From Dipteris shenzhenensis (lineage: Eukaryota; Polypodiophyta; Polypodiopsida; Gleicheniales), in NCBI GenBank assembly GCA_047967505.1, contig CM106538.1: a stretch of 64,000 bases of DNA, one strand, 5' to 3'. Below, piece by piece: positions 21,571 to 31,597 of the stretch. Positions within the stretch are counted from its first letter, which is position 1. Each line of letters begins with the position of its first letter. The translations under genes and the position numbers were made by a program. Under the pieces are notes generated by a model that was not told the origin of the DNA, did no database searches, and saw only the letters and a program-made list of their open reading frames with translations.

Positions 21571-22016
21571 TGTAAAGACTAACTATCTAATTCCTAGAGC
21601 AGCACCATGGATATCCTCCCAACCAACCTTGCTGAAGCTAACGAGCAGGCAGAGAAATTCCGATCCACACAAAACATACGTGAAATCCTTCTCTTCTCTC
21701 TCTAGCCTCAACAAGCCCCATCTCCCTAGATAGATCTAGATGCCACATGTCATCCATATAGGGCCTTCCTAATGCAACATTTCACCCCTCTCTTGGGATG
21801 CATTAAATCCTTTGCCCCTAGGCACAATCTTTGCATTAGGCCCTTAGCCTTAGATCTACCTAGTCTGGTGCTATCAACCCTCACCTAGGACCTTGACATT
21901 AATTCCCTCCCGATCATTTACATGAAGCGCAAACAAACATATTACAAAGATAGATCCTGTAAGGGAAATGTCGACTGATTCTTCCGAGGTCATGCTACCT
22001 CGGCTAGAGCGTAACA
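21571..22016 (-). repeat. Gypsy 5' LTR
   Basis: A 446-bp LTR ending (minus strand) in TTTACA, two bases before the primer site. Confidence 0.92.
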
Positions 22017-22021
22017 ATTCT

Positions 22022-23223
22022 TCTCCTGCCCACAAAGTACTCCACGCTCATACTTCACGTCACCAACAGTCCTTCAGATGATTTGAACCAGCCCATACAT
22101 TCTTCATATCAGCTCAATGCAAACAACGACCGTCCTACCTGTGAGGTAGCCTTGCTCAGCCAACTACAAACAGATTGCTATCTCTGGAAAACTCCAGCGC
22201 CAAGGTCTTCTCAGCATCACCGGGCATCTGCTTGGTCAAAGCCTTTCTACAGTCAACCTTGAAGTGAACGTGTACCCCAAATTACAGTCAGCCCATGCCT
22301 TCAGATTTCGTGGAGCTCACGAACATCCGTCGCCCAAGATCCTCTCCTTCAACCACACTATCAACACACAGCCAAAACTCTATAGGACTTCGGTAAGCGC
22401 CACCTGCACCACCAAGCTCATCATCACCGAGCACCTAGAGTCCATTTGTGCCAAGCATGCAGACGGAGATCCACCCTCCCGTCACGTACGTATCCTTCAC
22501 TCGAAGGGTGCTCCATCTTCCGCTTACGCACCCCTATCTTCACCTACGAGCTCCTTTCATCTAGTCGTCCAACCTTCTCTTCAAGGAGCCCTCCTAGGCA
22601 GCGTAGATCCTTCCAGTAAGCATCCCATCGACCTCAACGATGACATTTTACCACCCTCAAAGATTTTTCCCCAAATTCATACACCCAGCATTAAATGCTC
22701 ATTTTCCAAACCTCAATCACATGGTTCTAGTTAGGCATTCAATCACTTGCATGCCACTTCTAGTCTCCTTAGATCAAACCTCAACTTATGGGAAATTCAC
22801 ATGACTCAAGACAAAAGGAAAAACACTCATGACATTATAAACATGTGACATAGGACAACATTTCGGAGCACATGGTATCATGTCACCACATAGACAATGT
22901 TGGAAACCATGCTCTGGATTATCCTGGTGCTCCCACATTACATTTTATCATATCCCACGAGCCCCTGCACAGACATTTACAATGTCAAAAGAATATTTAC
23001 ATCAGTACAAAGCCTTTTGATGAGAGTACCCATTGACTCAAAACCATCACCCACTAGCTATGTGCATACCTATGTGCCTATCCTCAAACATGCAACAAGT
23101 GAAAAAACTATTGACATTTTTTGGCATATCAACGTACTTGGGGGTTCTTTTCTTTGGTCCGATTTTCAGCATGCAACCAACAATAAGCCCGGCTAAGCAA
23201 GGGATAGGCCGCACTTTCTAGAC
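22022..23223. other. No recognised gene
   Basis: The right flank of the Gypsy insertion is C-rich to about 22735, with a 156-residue plus frame (22264-22734) rich in Ser/Pro/His that matches nothing I know. From 22741 to 23223 the sequence is unassigned. It may be the interior of an older element whose other part is 14600-15255. Confidence 0.4.
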
Positions 23224-23228
23224 TCGAG

Positions 23229-24413
23229 TGTTAGAAATGACCCACCGAGGGTACGCACAGCGGAAGACTGATAAAATTGCCTAGGAGCTCACACAATGTG
23301 GTGTGGGGTGTGGAATCACAAACTTCTTAAACTTATGTGCATAGCATAGGTGTGCAGAGTCATCAATAGACAATAAACCAACCAAATAGAGAAACCACCA
23401 AAATAATATATTTCCGTCCAAAGCTATGGACACAATACAAAAGAGATAGATCCAGAGTCCCACCAATGGTGTAGTCCTCTGATCTTACCACAAGGTCCTT
23501 CTCCTATCTGCCGGTTATCTCTAGACTTGAGCCCGCGTGCTCCACCTCGAGCGTCTGTAGACTCTGTCCAGATCTCTTCCACCTTGCTGTCTGCAAACCA
23601 GCATAGGTGGGCAGCACCTTTGCTGAGCTAGGTCTGCAACTCTCCAGCCTCTATGTCCTCCTGGATGTAGGCTCATAGGCTGCTGGTCTGCTGCTCCTGC
23701 TGCTCCCTGAAGTGCTGCTGCAAGTGATGAGTAATGAGGGCCTGGAGGCCCTCCTTTTATAGCCCCCAAGGGCTGCTGATAGAACCGACCAGTCTGGCCG
23801 ACCAGACTGGTCTGTAAAAAACTGACCAGGTTGGTTTCCAAGCTCTATATAAGGGCCTCTGCCAGGCCCTTTTGGGCTGCTTTCAGGCCCCAAAGTTTGC
23901 AAGGTGGTCTGCTCATCTCCAGGCCTGGTTGGCTGGCTCCAACCAGCCCCAACCAGCCTCAGCCAATGGCCTGAACCAGGCCTCCTGGTTCCCCCTTTTT
24001 GCTGAGCCACTTTCCAGGTCTGTTGCAGGTTGAGATCCTGCCCACCAGGCCTCCTGGTTCCCCCTTTTTGCTGAGCCACTTTCCAGGTCTGTTGCAGGTT
24101 GAGATCCTGCCCACAGCTTCTGCCACGTGGCTCACCTTTCTCCTGGGTATACTCCACCATCTGGTGCTGCTCCAGATCTGCCTCTTCCAGGCCTGATCCA
24201 TGCTAAACATCCATATCCATTATTCCGTCCATGAGCTCCATCTGTTGCAGCCACCATGGTTCTTCTAGGTACCTCACTTTTCTTTATTCTTTGATTCCTG
24301 CCCACATGGCAGCCATGCTGCTGTTCATGTGTTCGTCTCTCAATCCCTAGGTTCACCCCCCCCATGCTCTCCTCTTATGGGGGCTTACAGATGGGGAGGT
24401 GACCTTTCCAACA
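23229..24413 (-). repeat. LTR of the gag-only element family (isolated copy)
   Basis: Minus-strand sequence starts near 24413 (TGTTGGAAAGGTCACC) and ends at 23229 with TTTCTAACA. It matches the LTRs at 52967-54094 and 55806-56944 in the same order: AAGGTCACCTCCCC, a TATAAAA box (23761-23755), the downstream GGTGGAGCACGCGG, and the TGGG...TTCTAACA end. A GAGAGGGGG tract just outside the 5' end resembles the tract before the right LTR of the complete copy. I found no clean target-site duplication. Confidence 0.8.
23978..24115. repeat. 69-bp tandem duplication inside the LTR
   Basis: A unit with GGCCTCCTGGTTCCCCCTTT, TTGCTGAGCCACTTTCCAGG and GTTGAGATCCTGCCCAC occurs twice in a row with almost no change. 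Confidence 0.88.
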
Positions 24414-24429
24414 CCCCCTCTCACCAGAA

Positions 24430-25017
24430 CTGTAACGGAACCCTCTGGTTTTGAGCCTAGGAATTTCTCGGAGTCATACATAGGAAAAGACATAGTCTTC
24501 TACATAGAGACACATCAGAGCCCAGAGCGTCCCTTATCGGTGGTCAGTGGTACACTTGAGAGTCAGCCTATAGGGAGGAGATGAGGGAGACAGGTGGAGT
24601 ACGGGGATCAAGAGGAGTAGCAGTCTTATATCGATCATCTCTTATTGGGGCGATTTTAGTGGAGAGGAGAGATCCACATTCTACGTTTCTTTGGATCCGA
24701 CTACGATGCACCACCAGTCGTGATCTCTTCATAGCGATTTGCTACTTCCCACTAGATACCTCACATTTTGCAAGGGTGGTACGGAAGGAGGCTGAGACAT
24801 CACCATATACACCCCTCTATCATGATATCATGGATTTCTCGAGCCACAAAGATGTTCTCCTTGTGGGGGACTTCAAAGCGAGGACAAGAGCACGCTAGGT
24901 GCCACTACTAGTTACTCCATACGAAGAAGAGGAACAGATTGTCCACTGTGTAATTGGAGAGTTTGGCCTTTTGCCACTACAATCTACGATTGCTCGAGCA
25001 AACGGACTACCCCATTG
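24430..25017 (+). pseudogene. LINE family 2, endonuclease domain
   Basis: The plus frame near 24581-24898 reads GGVRGSRGVAVLYRSSL, LFIAICYFP, SPYTPLYHDIMDF and DVLLVGDFKARTR. These are the back half of an APE-type LINE endonuclease (the GDFNAR motif, here GDFKAR). A stop follows at 24896. The copy is cut at about 25017 by DNA-transposon sequence and resumes at about 25794. Confidence 0.7.
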
Positions 25018-25793
25018 AGCCTCGGCAGGTGAATCCCTACAAAATCGACATCACAAAAGTACAAGAAGATGCCGGTGATTTCACCTGAGGAGAGGGATAT
25101 CTACGCCATGTTGTACGAGGAGATCGCGGCTTCATCTCACAGCACCCGATCCTCCTAGGCAGCTGGTGCCAGTACTTCGATTGCACCTGCATCTCATAAG
25201 GATGCTTTTTATGAGTCTTCTGGGAGTTCCAGTAGCAGTGAGGAGGAGGCTGATGAGGACATGGATTCGGTTGAGGAGGAAGATGCTGACATTGATGATG
25301 AGGCTTGACTTTTGATTTGTGACTTTGTCACTTATTATTGATAGACAGTACTTTGGATTCCATTTGTAGTTTGACCTTTTTACCTTCATGGTCCATCACC
25401 ATGGAGGTCTTGGGAGGTTCATTGATGACTCTAGTTTTTATTATTATCAAGATTCAATATGTATGATCATTTAGTATGTATGTGTGAAGATGATCATTGA
25501 GTACTCTAGTATGTATAATGTATGATCATTGATGACTAGCTTTTTGTATGATTAGGATTCAGTATGTATGGTGCTTATACTTGATATGTATGTTTTTTGT
25601 ATCATGTCTGCACTATGGAGTCACTTACAATCTTTATTTGCACATTTTTGTATATGGCATGATGCATACCCTAGGTATAAATGCACATATTTTCACATTC
25701 TGAATGAAACCCATTTCATTCATTTTTCAAAACCCGTTTCAAACGTATGAAACCCGTTTGAAACCTCCCGTTTCAGAAACACTTGGCAACTAT
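25018..25793 (+). mobile_element. Probable 3' end of a hAT-type DNA transposon
   Basis: A plus frame reads ISPEERDIYAMLYEEIAASS, is broken by one stop at about 25158, and ends in a Ser/Glu/Asp-rich tail (SSSSEEEADEDMDSVEEEDAD) with TGA near 25308. Acidic tails of this form close several plant hAT-like transposases. An untranslated region follows. The right end (25710-25793) has repeated AACCCGTTTC/GAAACCCGTTT motifs and finishes TTGGCAACTATG. The left end is missing. Family assignment is tentative. Confidence 0.4.
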
Positions 25794-26604
25794 GGTGTCA
25801 TCGCACCAACTTCATATCGAGAGCGGGCGAGCAGAGGGGATAGAGTAGTATCTGCACATTGTGTGAGCGCCATGAGGTGGAGTCAGAAGAACACTTTTTT
25901 TCCGGTTGCCCAGTCTATAATGAGATTCGTGGACAATACCATTGCCTTTTCAGAGATGGATTCGAGGGCCTCTCTAGACTCCTCCTATACCCAGATCAGA
26001 GATTCCTAACATCTTTTATTCACGAGGCAGTCCGGCATAAAGATCGTCTCATCAAATTGAGGAGACAGAAGTAGGGGACCGTGCCCGAACCATTCTAGAG
26101 TATGATCGCAGAGTTCTTCTAGGCAGAGTAGGTTGCTATCCCAGCCATAGTTAGCAGGAGAGGCAGAGATCTTGAGACCGAGATGCGGCACACCCTGCAA
26201 AGGATAGATGCACAAATCACAATCATGGACATCTCCTCTATTTTCAGACCTAGGGTGCAGCCGACCGGGGTTACACTGGTGCTCGTCAAACGTCGGGTAG
26301 CAGCCAATAGGACACGATCCATTACAGGCTTTTTGCCTACACTGCCTAGTCCGCCGTTGGGTGTATCTTGATGTTCTGTAAGCCTATTGTATTATATTGG
26401 ATCAGACTGTGTCTCCACATGAGGATGATGCCAAGATGGCTGTATATAATTATGGTGGACATGTACTATGATATCACTGACTATGTCTACATAGTTTTTT
26501 AGCATGGGTTAGGATGCTTGCTTAGTAGCTCCACTCTTTTGCTCATTGTATCAGGTTTTTCTTCAGTCTCATAGACCCATCGGTCTTTAGCAGACTTTAA
26601 TAAA

Positions 26605-26607
<3 letters not shown>
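25794..26607 (+). pseudogene. LINE family 2, C-terminal part and 3' end
   Basis: The plus frame near 25850-26074 reads CERHEVESEEHFFSGCPVYN, EIRGQYHCLF, the family's Cys/His motif. MDISSIFRPRVQPTGVTLVLVKRR follows near 26225-26300. The 3' end has CATAGACCCATCGGTC and GACTTTAATAAAG just before the CT tail. It is the continuation of the copy at 24430-25017, but the RT between is missing. Confidence 0.65.

Positions 26608-26659
<52 letters not shown>
26608..26659 (+). repeat. (CT)n tail of LINE family 2
   Basis: About 52 bases of CT repeats lie directly after the LINE 3' end motif TTTAATAAAGTTT. Confidence 0.85.
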
Positions 26660-26663
<4 letters not shown>

Positions 26664-27180
26664 AGTTCACCCTTCACCCAGCCCCTCTCTCCTTCCCTCC
26701 TCTTTCAGCCCCGCTGCCCTCTCCTCTCTCAACCCCGCTCCCTCTCCTCTCTTAGCCCCGCTCCCTCTCCTCTCAGCCTCGCTGCCCTCCTCCTCAGCCG
26801 TACGGCTGTACGGCCCTCTCTCCGCCTACCCCACCTCTCCGCCCCACTCCCTAGCCCCTCCACCTACCCCTAGCCTCTCCGCCCTCTCTCCCTAGCCCTT
26901 CCGCCTCCCCCCTAGCCTCTCCGACCTCTCTCCCTAGCCCTCCCTCCCTCCCTCTCTGCCTACCCTCTCTTCTCCCCGCCCTCACTCCCTAGCCCCTCCG
27001 CCTATCCCATCCCCTACTCCCCCTTCCCTCTCCGCCCTACCCTCCAAACACCCTCTCCCTCTTCCTCCTTGCTGCCCCCTTTCTCCCCTTAGCCCTCACA
27101 CTCCCCTCCCTCAGCCCCCCCCTACTCTTCCTTCTTCCTTTTCTATCCTCTTTTCTCCTCTTCCTAGCCCTTCCTAGCAG
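26660..27180 (+). repeat. 520-bp polypyrimidine tract
   Basis: The plus strand is nearly all C and T, with irregular subrepeats such as CCTCTCCGCCCTCTCTCCCT. It lies between the CT tail of one LINE and the ORF1 remnant of a family-1 LINE and may be the latter's 5' UTR. Confidence 0.8.
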
Positions 27181-29561
27181 CATTTTTGGTCAGATGGAGC
27201 CTCCTGTGTTCGAGTCGGCCTTCACACCTTGATTGACCATGGCCCAACCTTCAACTAATCCTCGCTTGCTTCCATCGGCCGCAAAAACCATCACTTTCTC
27301 AAAAGACGAGTTGCAGGGAGAGCTCCACATTGCTCTTTGCTCACATCCACGGGTCCCACCCTTCTAGGTTACAGGACAGGGACTGGATGCTTGCCGCTTT
27401 ACCTGGAGACCTTGCAGGGCACCTCATAGATGTTCGTCTGCTTGGGTGAGGTTTCTTCCACATTGTTTTTGAATCCTCAAAGATTGCACGTACAGTGCTT
27501 CAGGCTAGCCCATTATTACTGAGCTCCAGGAGGATTTTTTTGACCCCTTTTTCATAGGGGTTTGATCCTATCGAGGAGGACAGCAGGATGACGTCACTCT
27601 TCATCAGATTTCCAGGCCTTCCTTAGGTGTACCATTGACTTCTACATTCCATTGGAGCCGCCTTTGGAGTGGTTACTGAGATCCCCCCTCTCCCTGAGAT
27701 GCCTTCTTCAACAGCAGAGGCAGTTAGGTCCGATGGGGTACCGCGTGTTAGGGTCATTGTCTCTGACCCTAACATCTCGGATGACCACATTATGCTTCAG
27801 CATCCAGATGGCTCCTTGTTCAGATAAAGAGTCGAGATTGCAGGGAGACATGATCAGTGTGGGATTTAAAGGACCCTTGGGCACTTTGCCAGAGATTGCC
27901 CAAGGAAAAAGAAAAGACCTAAAAGATCCACGGGTGCGCCTCATAGCTTCACCCGACCTGGACCTTCCTCACGACCAGCTCCTACCGCTTCATGTGCTGC
28001 TAGACCTTCGTCCGCCTTGGGCACCAAGGGAGGTTTCTTCTTCTAAACTCCCCTTGGTGATTGGACACGGGATCATAGTCCCTTCCAGAGCTCAGTGGAT
28101 TATACTTTTGATTGGTGGGCATAAGGTTGGTCTCTTAAACCTTTATGCACCCAATTCTAGAGGGGATCGTGTTCTTTTTAGAAAGGAACTGCTCTCTTAG
28201 TCACATATTGCAAATGCTTGGATTATAGGGGGCGATTTCAACATGTTTTTAATGCCCTTAGACAGAAGGGGTGGTAGGAAAGGTGGCATTCACTCCCTAG
28301 AGAGAGCAGCGTGGGATGCCTTCCTTTTCCAGCACAGTGGCAGGGATGCTTGGCACGATGATGCTTTTCACACTCAGCCACATTCTCTCCTGTTTTCTTG
28401 GTCGAACAGGAGATTGTAGATGCCCTCCCATACATGCACGAATTGACAGATTTTATGTGGATGATTGGGCTCTTGACAGAGGTGGTACTATTTGCATTGC
28501 AACCGGGGTGTCTACTTCGGATCATTTTCTAGTGGTTCTGATGGTCTCAGATCCTCATGTGAGGGGCCGCTCTGCCAATGTTAGGATTCAGATTTCTTTT
28601 ATGCAGAGGAGGGCCTTACAAAGATAGTGTTGAGAACCTGGGTATCTCATTTGCAGGATGGGCAGCTTTCTCCTTCAAACTTAGCCGAAGCCCTCTCCAA
28701 TATTAGCGACTTTTATCTTTCAGTTGCTTGTATCAGGAGGGGTGAGATCCTCAAGCGTGAGATAGGTATCCGCCAGCAGTTGGCTGCCCTCCAGAGGGAG
28801 GAGCAGAGGAGGCCTACAGATGCTTGGATTCAGGAGCGCCTTGTTGCAGCAAGGGCTCTGCAGCAGTTACTTTTAGATCAGAGAGCAGAGTATGCCTTTC
28901 ATGCCAGAGAGTCATTTTGGATTGAGACGGGAGGTAGGGTGAACAAGCAGTTCTTCTCTACTCTTGGCCCCAGACATAGTAGGAAGCGTCTCACAGCTTG
29001 TTGATTCAGGGGAGTTCTTCAGACACATCCAGATGCCGTCTTGCAGGTTGCCACCGATTTTTATGTCTCCCTTCTTACAGCAGATCCTGACATTCAAGCC
29101 ACAGATGATGCTAGAGTGGTTATTTGGCGGCACTTATCTGGGTTGGTGACAGGGGATATGACTGTCTCACTTGATGCACCCTTCACCAACATAGAGTTCA
29201 GGACTGCTCTCTCTGCCCTTCACAAGGGCAAGTGTCCTGGTTCAGATGGACTTACCGTTTTGGGCTCAGATTGGGGATCACATTACCTCAGCCCTGCAAG
29301 GTGTATGGGACTCAGATGAGATGCCAGATTCACTTACGGAGGGCCTCATTCATTTGATTCCGAAAGGGGGTTGCAGGAATTTAGTGTCTCAGTGGAGACC
29401 GATTACCTTGTTGGGTACCTTGTATACAATCCTAGCTAAAGCTATCAGCCTTCATCTGCAGCCCTTTCTCCTAGACCTTATCCATGATACGCAGATGGGT
29501 TTTGTGCATGGTAGAAGCATTTTTTATAACATCATCTCATTTTGGGAGGCTTCGGATTGGG
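27181..29561 (+). pseudogene. LINE family 1, outer copy, 5' part (ORF1 end, endonuclease, RT start)
   Basis: Remnants in several frames follow the order of the element at 31.6 kb. ORF1 with a zinc-knuckle piece (HFARDCPRKKKR) is near 27890. The endonuclease follows with LLNLYAPNSRGD near 28135, IIGGDFN near 28225, RIDRFYVDDWAL near 28440 and SDHFLVV near 28520. Next is KCPGSDGL near 29235, and RT motifs GLIHLIPKGG, PITLLGTLYTILAKAI and DTQMGFVHGRSI (29345-29520). The copy stops at 29561 in the fold-back and the next piece starts at 31144. Many stops make it inactive. Confidence 0.75.
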
Positions 29562-29600
29562 GGCCATGCATAATGGCCCAATCCGAAGCCTCCCAAAATG
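29538..29600. repeat. 24-bp perfect inverted repeat (fold-back) at a LINE/Copia junction
   Basis: The left arm (29538-29561) is LINE RT sequence. The right arm (29577-29600) is its exact reverse complement. A 15-base spacer separates them, and the Copia remnant begins right after. Confidence 0.95.
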
Positions 29601-30366
29601 GAAGCAGCAATCCTCGGTGTGACCAAGCTGCTTCCCACAGTGATTGCATTTGAAAGGCTTGAATTTTAATTTGCCTTTGCCCTTAGAGTACAGCACAGTG
29701 GAGTTCGGAGTGTGTGCATACCGTCTGTCATAATCAATAAGCATAGCAACCATATCATGATAACCCATTTGTGTCACACGCAATGCTGGTATGATCTCCC
29801 GTTACTCAGAATTTTCCTCAATGCTCGAGAGGAGCACAACAACTTGATCATCTTCCCCTACAAGGGCCTTCAGACTAGCAAGCTGAGTAACAAGGGATTC
29901 CATATGATTAAAGTGAGCAAGAAGAGTTCATTTGCAACTTGAAGAATTCTTGTCTGAGGAATACCTTTGAATTGATGATTTTGTTGCCGAACAATTCTTC
30001 AAACTTAGCCCATAAGTCGTGAGTAGTGGAATCAAAATCAAAATGATTAATAACATCATCACCCAATCCCAAACCAATGAGAGAAAGAGCTTTGTCATTC
30101 AGATTCTCCCAATGTGCAATTTTCTTTTCATTTGATTGTGGCTTTTTCTCCTTGCCACGCACATCATTCCACACCCCATCTTTCATAAGACGCATCTTTG
30201 TTTGCCATGTAGGGAAATTCTTACCATTGAACTTCTCGAACAAAATGGTAGTTGATTTGGAAGACTCTATGGTTGTGGGCAGCAGCTCCAAGAGAATGTC
30301 GGGCAGAACGAGCAAATGTGGCGCTGCAATCGAGGTTGGAGCAGCTACTGTTGGTGGCAGTCCCAA
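29601..30366 (-). pseudogene. Copia gag (UBN2) of the half element
   Basis: The frame 30366-29908 reads LFEKFNGKNFPTWQTKMRLM, ALSLIGLGLGDDVINH, TTHDLWAKFEELFGNK and VFLRQEFFKLQM, the UBN2 gag signature. After a stop, the frame 29783 downward has MGYHDMVAMLIDYDRRY and the zinc knuckle CNHCGKQLGHTEDC (CX2CX4HX4C, intact). Gag would package element RNA. Confidence 0.8.
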
Positions 30367-30814
30367 GGCAACATGGCGAGGGCAGAGGCGACTGCTAGTG
30401 GCGCTTCAATCGAGGGCAGGAGCAACTGGAGTTGGCACGCATTTTGAGGCTGTACGGGCAGGCATGACTGCACGAAAAGAGTTTGTATGGAATGTACGAC
30501 CTGCTGTACGGCCTGTTTGCAGCAGGCTGGAGCAGTTGGAGGCGAAGCTACCAAGACGGCTTATGGCGAGGCAAATGAAGAGACCGTTGGCAAGGCATTT
30601 TGGGTTGAAGAAGGGGTAGTTGCTGGCGAGGTAAATCAGCTCCAACCGTTGATGAGGCTTGGGTAGGAGGAGAAGAGAGCTCAAGGAAGAAGAGAAGAGG
30701 GCAGCCTTCCAAGGAGGATGAGATAGAGTAGCTTCATTGGCCTCCCTCACCTCAACCTCTTGGAAGGGAAAGGGAAAGAGAGAGTAGGGCTAGGAACATG
30801 GCTCTGATACCACA

Positions 30815-31143
30815 TGAAAGATCATAGTGGTAGGGAGAGAAGCAAGCTAACACTAGGAATGGAAAGGAAAGATAACAAGCATAATGGAAATGAACTGGAA
30901 AGAAAATGAAAGCAATGGACAAGTACTCACATGATACCAAAAGAGCTTGATGTTGACTGATATGATAGACAATAGACAAGTACAACACTATATAGTGTGC
31001 CACTAGACTCTAGAAAGTCACAATGTCTATGGGATATCTCCCAATATGACACGTGGCATGTCTAGGACTCACTAGACTATAAAACTACACCTAGACCACC
31101 TAGAACATTCATTTTAGACTCACTTTGGCTTCATATTCTAACA
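30815..31143 (-). repeat. Copia 5' LTR (half element)
   Basis: TG...CA ended, 329 bp, followed by the primer site at 30812-30800. Confidence 0.85.
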
Positions 31144-31590
31144 TTTTCGATCAGCGATGAGGACACTCCAGTCTGGGGGAATGACATAGGATTCATTTGG
31201 ATTCAGAGAGTCGTCTCCGTCAGGTATCTAGGATGCCAGGTTGGGGTGGGCATCTCTCCGGCAAAGCAATTCGCTCCCGTCTTGGAGAGTATCAAGAGGA
31301 AACTCATCTTTTGAAGTTCAGCCAGACTTGACCTTGCATCCAGAGTTGTGATTGTGAACCAAGTATTATTGGCCACTGGCCTAGTTCGTTTGCTCATGTT
31401 GGCGCAGATCTAGAGATTATATTGCTCACCTCATGAGACCTATCAAGAACTACCTATGGAGTGGTTTAGATGGCACCTCAGATGTTGTAGCCCGGGTGGC
31501 TTGGGAGACCCTCATTCTCCCCACAGGAGAAGGAGGTCTCAATATTATTGACCCGAACTTGCAGTGTATGGCCTTGCTCTTTGCAAGTTC
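31144..31590 (+). pseudogene. LINE family 1, outer copy, thumb segment
   Basis: Frames read VRYLGCQVGVGISPAKQF (about 31215-31270), YLWSGLDGTSD near 31455 and ETLILPTGEGGLNIIDPNLQ (about 31505-31565). This matches RYLGFQVGLDITPAQQF and GGLGVIDPELHSQALL in the inner copy. It ends near 31590 where the inner LINE starts. Confidence 0.72.
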
Positions 31591-31597
31591 GTAGTAC

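Larger units (their letters stand above)
15256..22016 (-). mobile_element. Full-length Ty3/Gypsy chromovirus, 6.76 kb
   Basis: Direct repeats at 15256-15714 and 21571-22016 have TG...CA ends. The target-site duplication ATTCT is present at 15251-15255 and 22017-22021. On the minus strand the order is 5' LTR (21571-22016), two bases, a tRNA-iMet primer site (21568-21555), a 1.2-kb leader, gag, protease, RT, RNase H, integrase, chromodomain, a polypurine tract (15728-15715, GAAGAGGGAAGGAA) and the 3' LTR. The LTRs differ by about four substitutions and one roughly 13-bp indel, near 1%, so insertion was recent. The coding part has two in-frame stops in gag-pol and at least three frame changes, so it is probably non-autonomous. 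It is a plant chromovirus. The lineage within chromoviruses is not certain. Confidence 0.93.
29601..31143 (-). mobile_element. Half Copia element: 5' LTR, primer site, gag
   Basis: On the minus strand it starts with a 329-bp LTR (31143-30815; TGTTAGAA...CTTTCA) containing CTATATAG near 30990. Two bases follow, then the tRNA-iMet primer site TGGTATCAGAGCC (30812-30800), a leader and gag. Gag ends after the zinc knuckle at about 29601. No protease, integrase, RT or 3' LTR is present. It lies between parts of a LINE from which about 540 bp of RT sequence is missing. Confidence 0.85.

Noticed and set aside
21088-21582. 164-residue plus frame in the Gypsy leader
   Set aside because: It runs across the primer binding site into the LTR, against the direction of the element, and has no motif.
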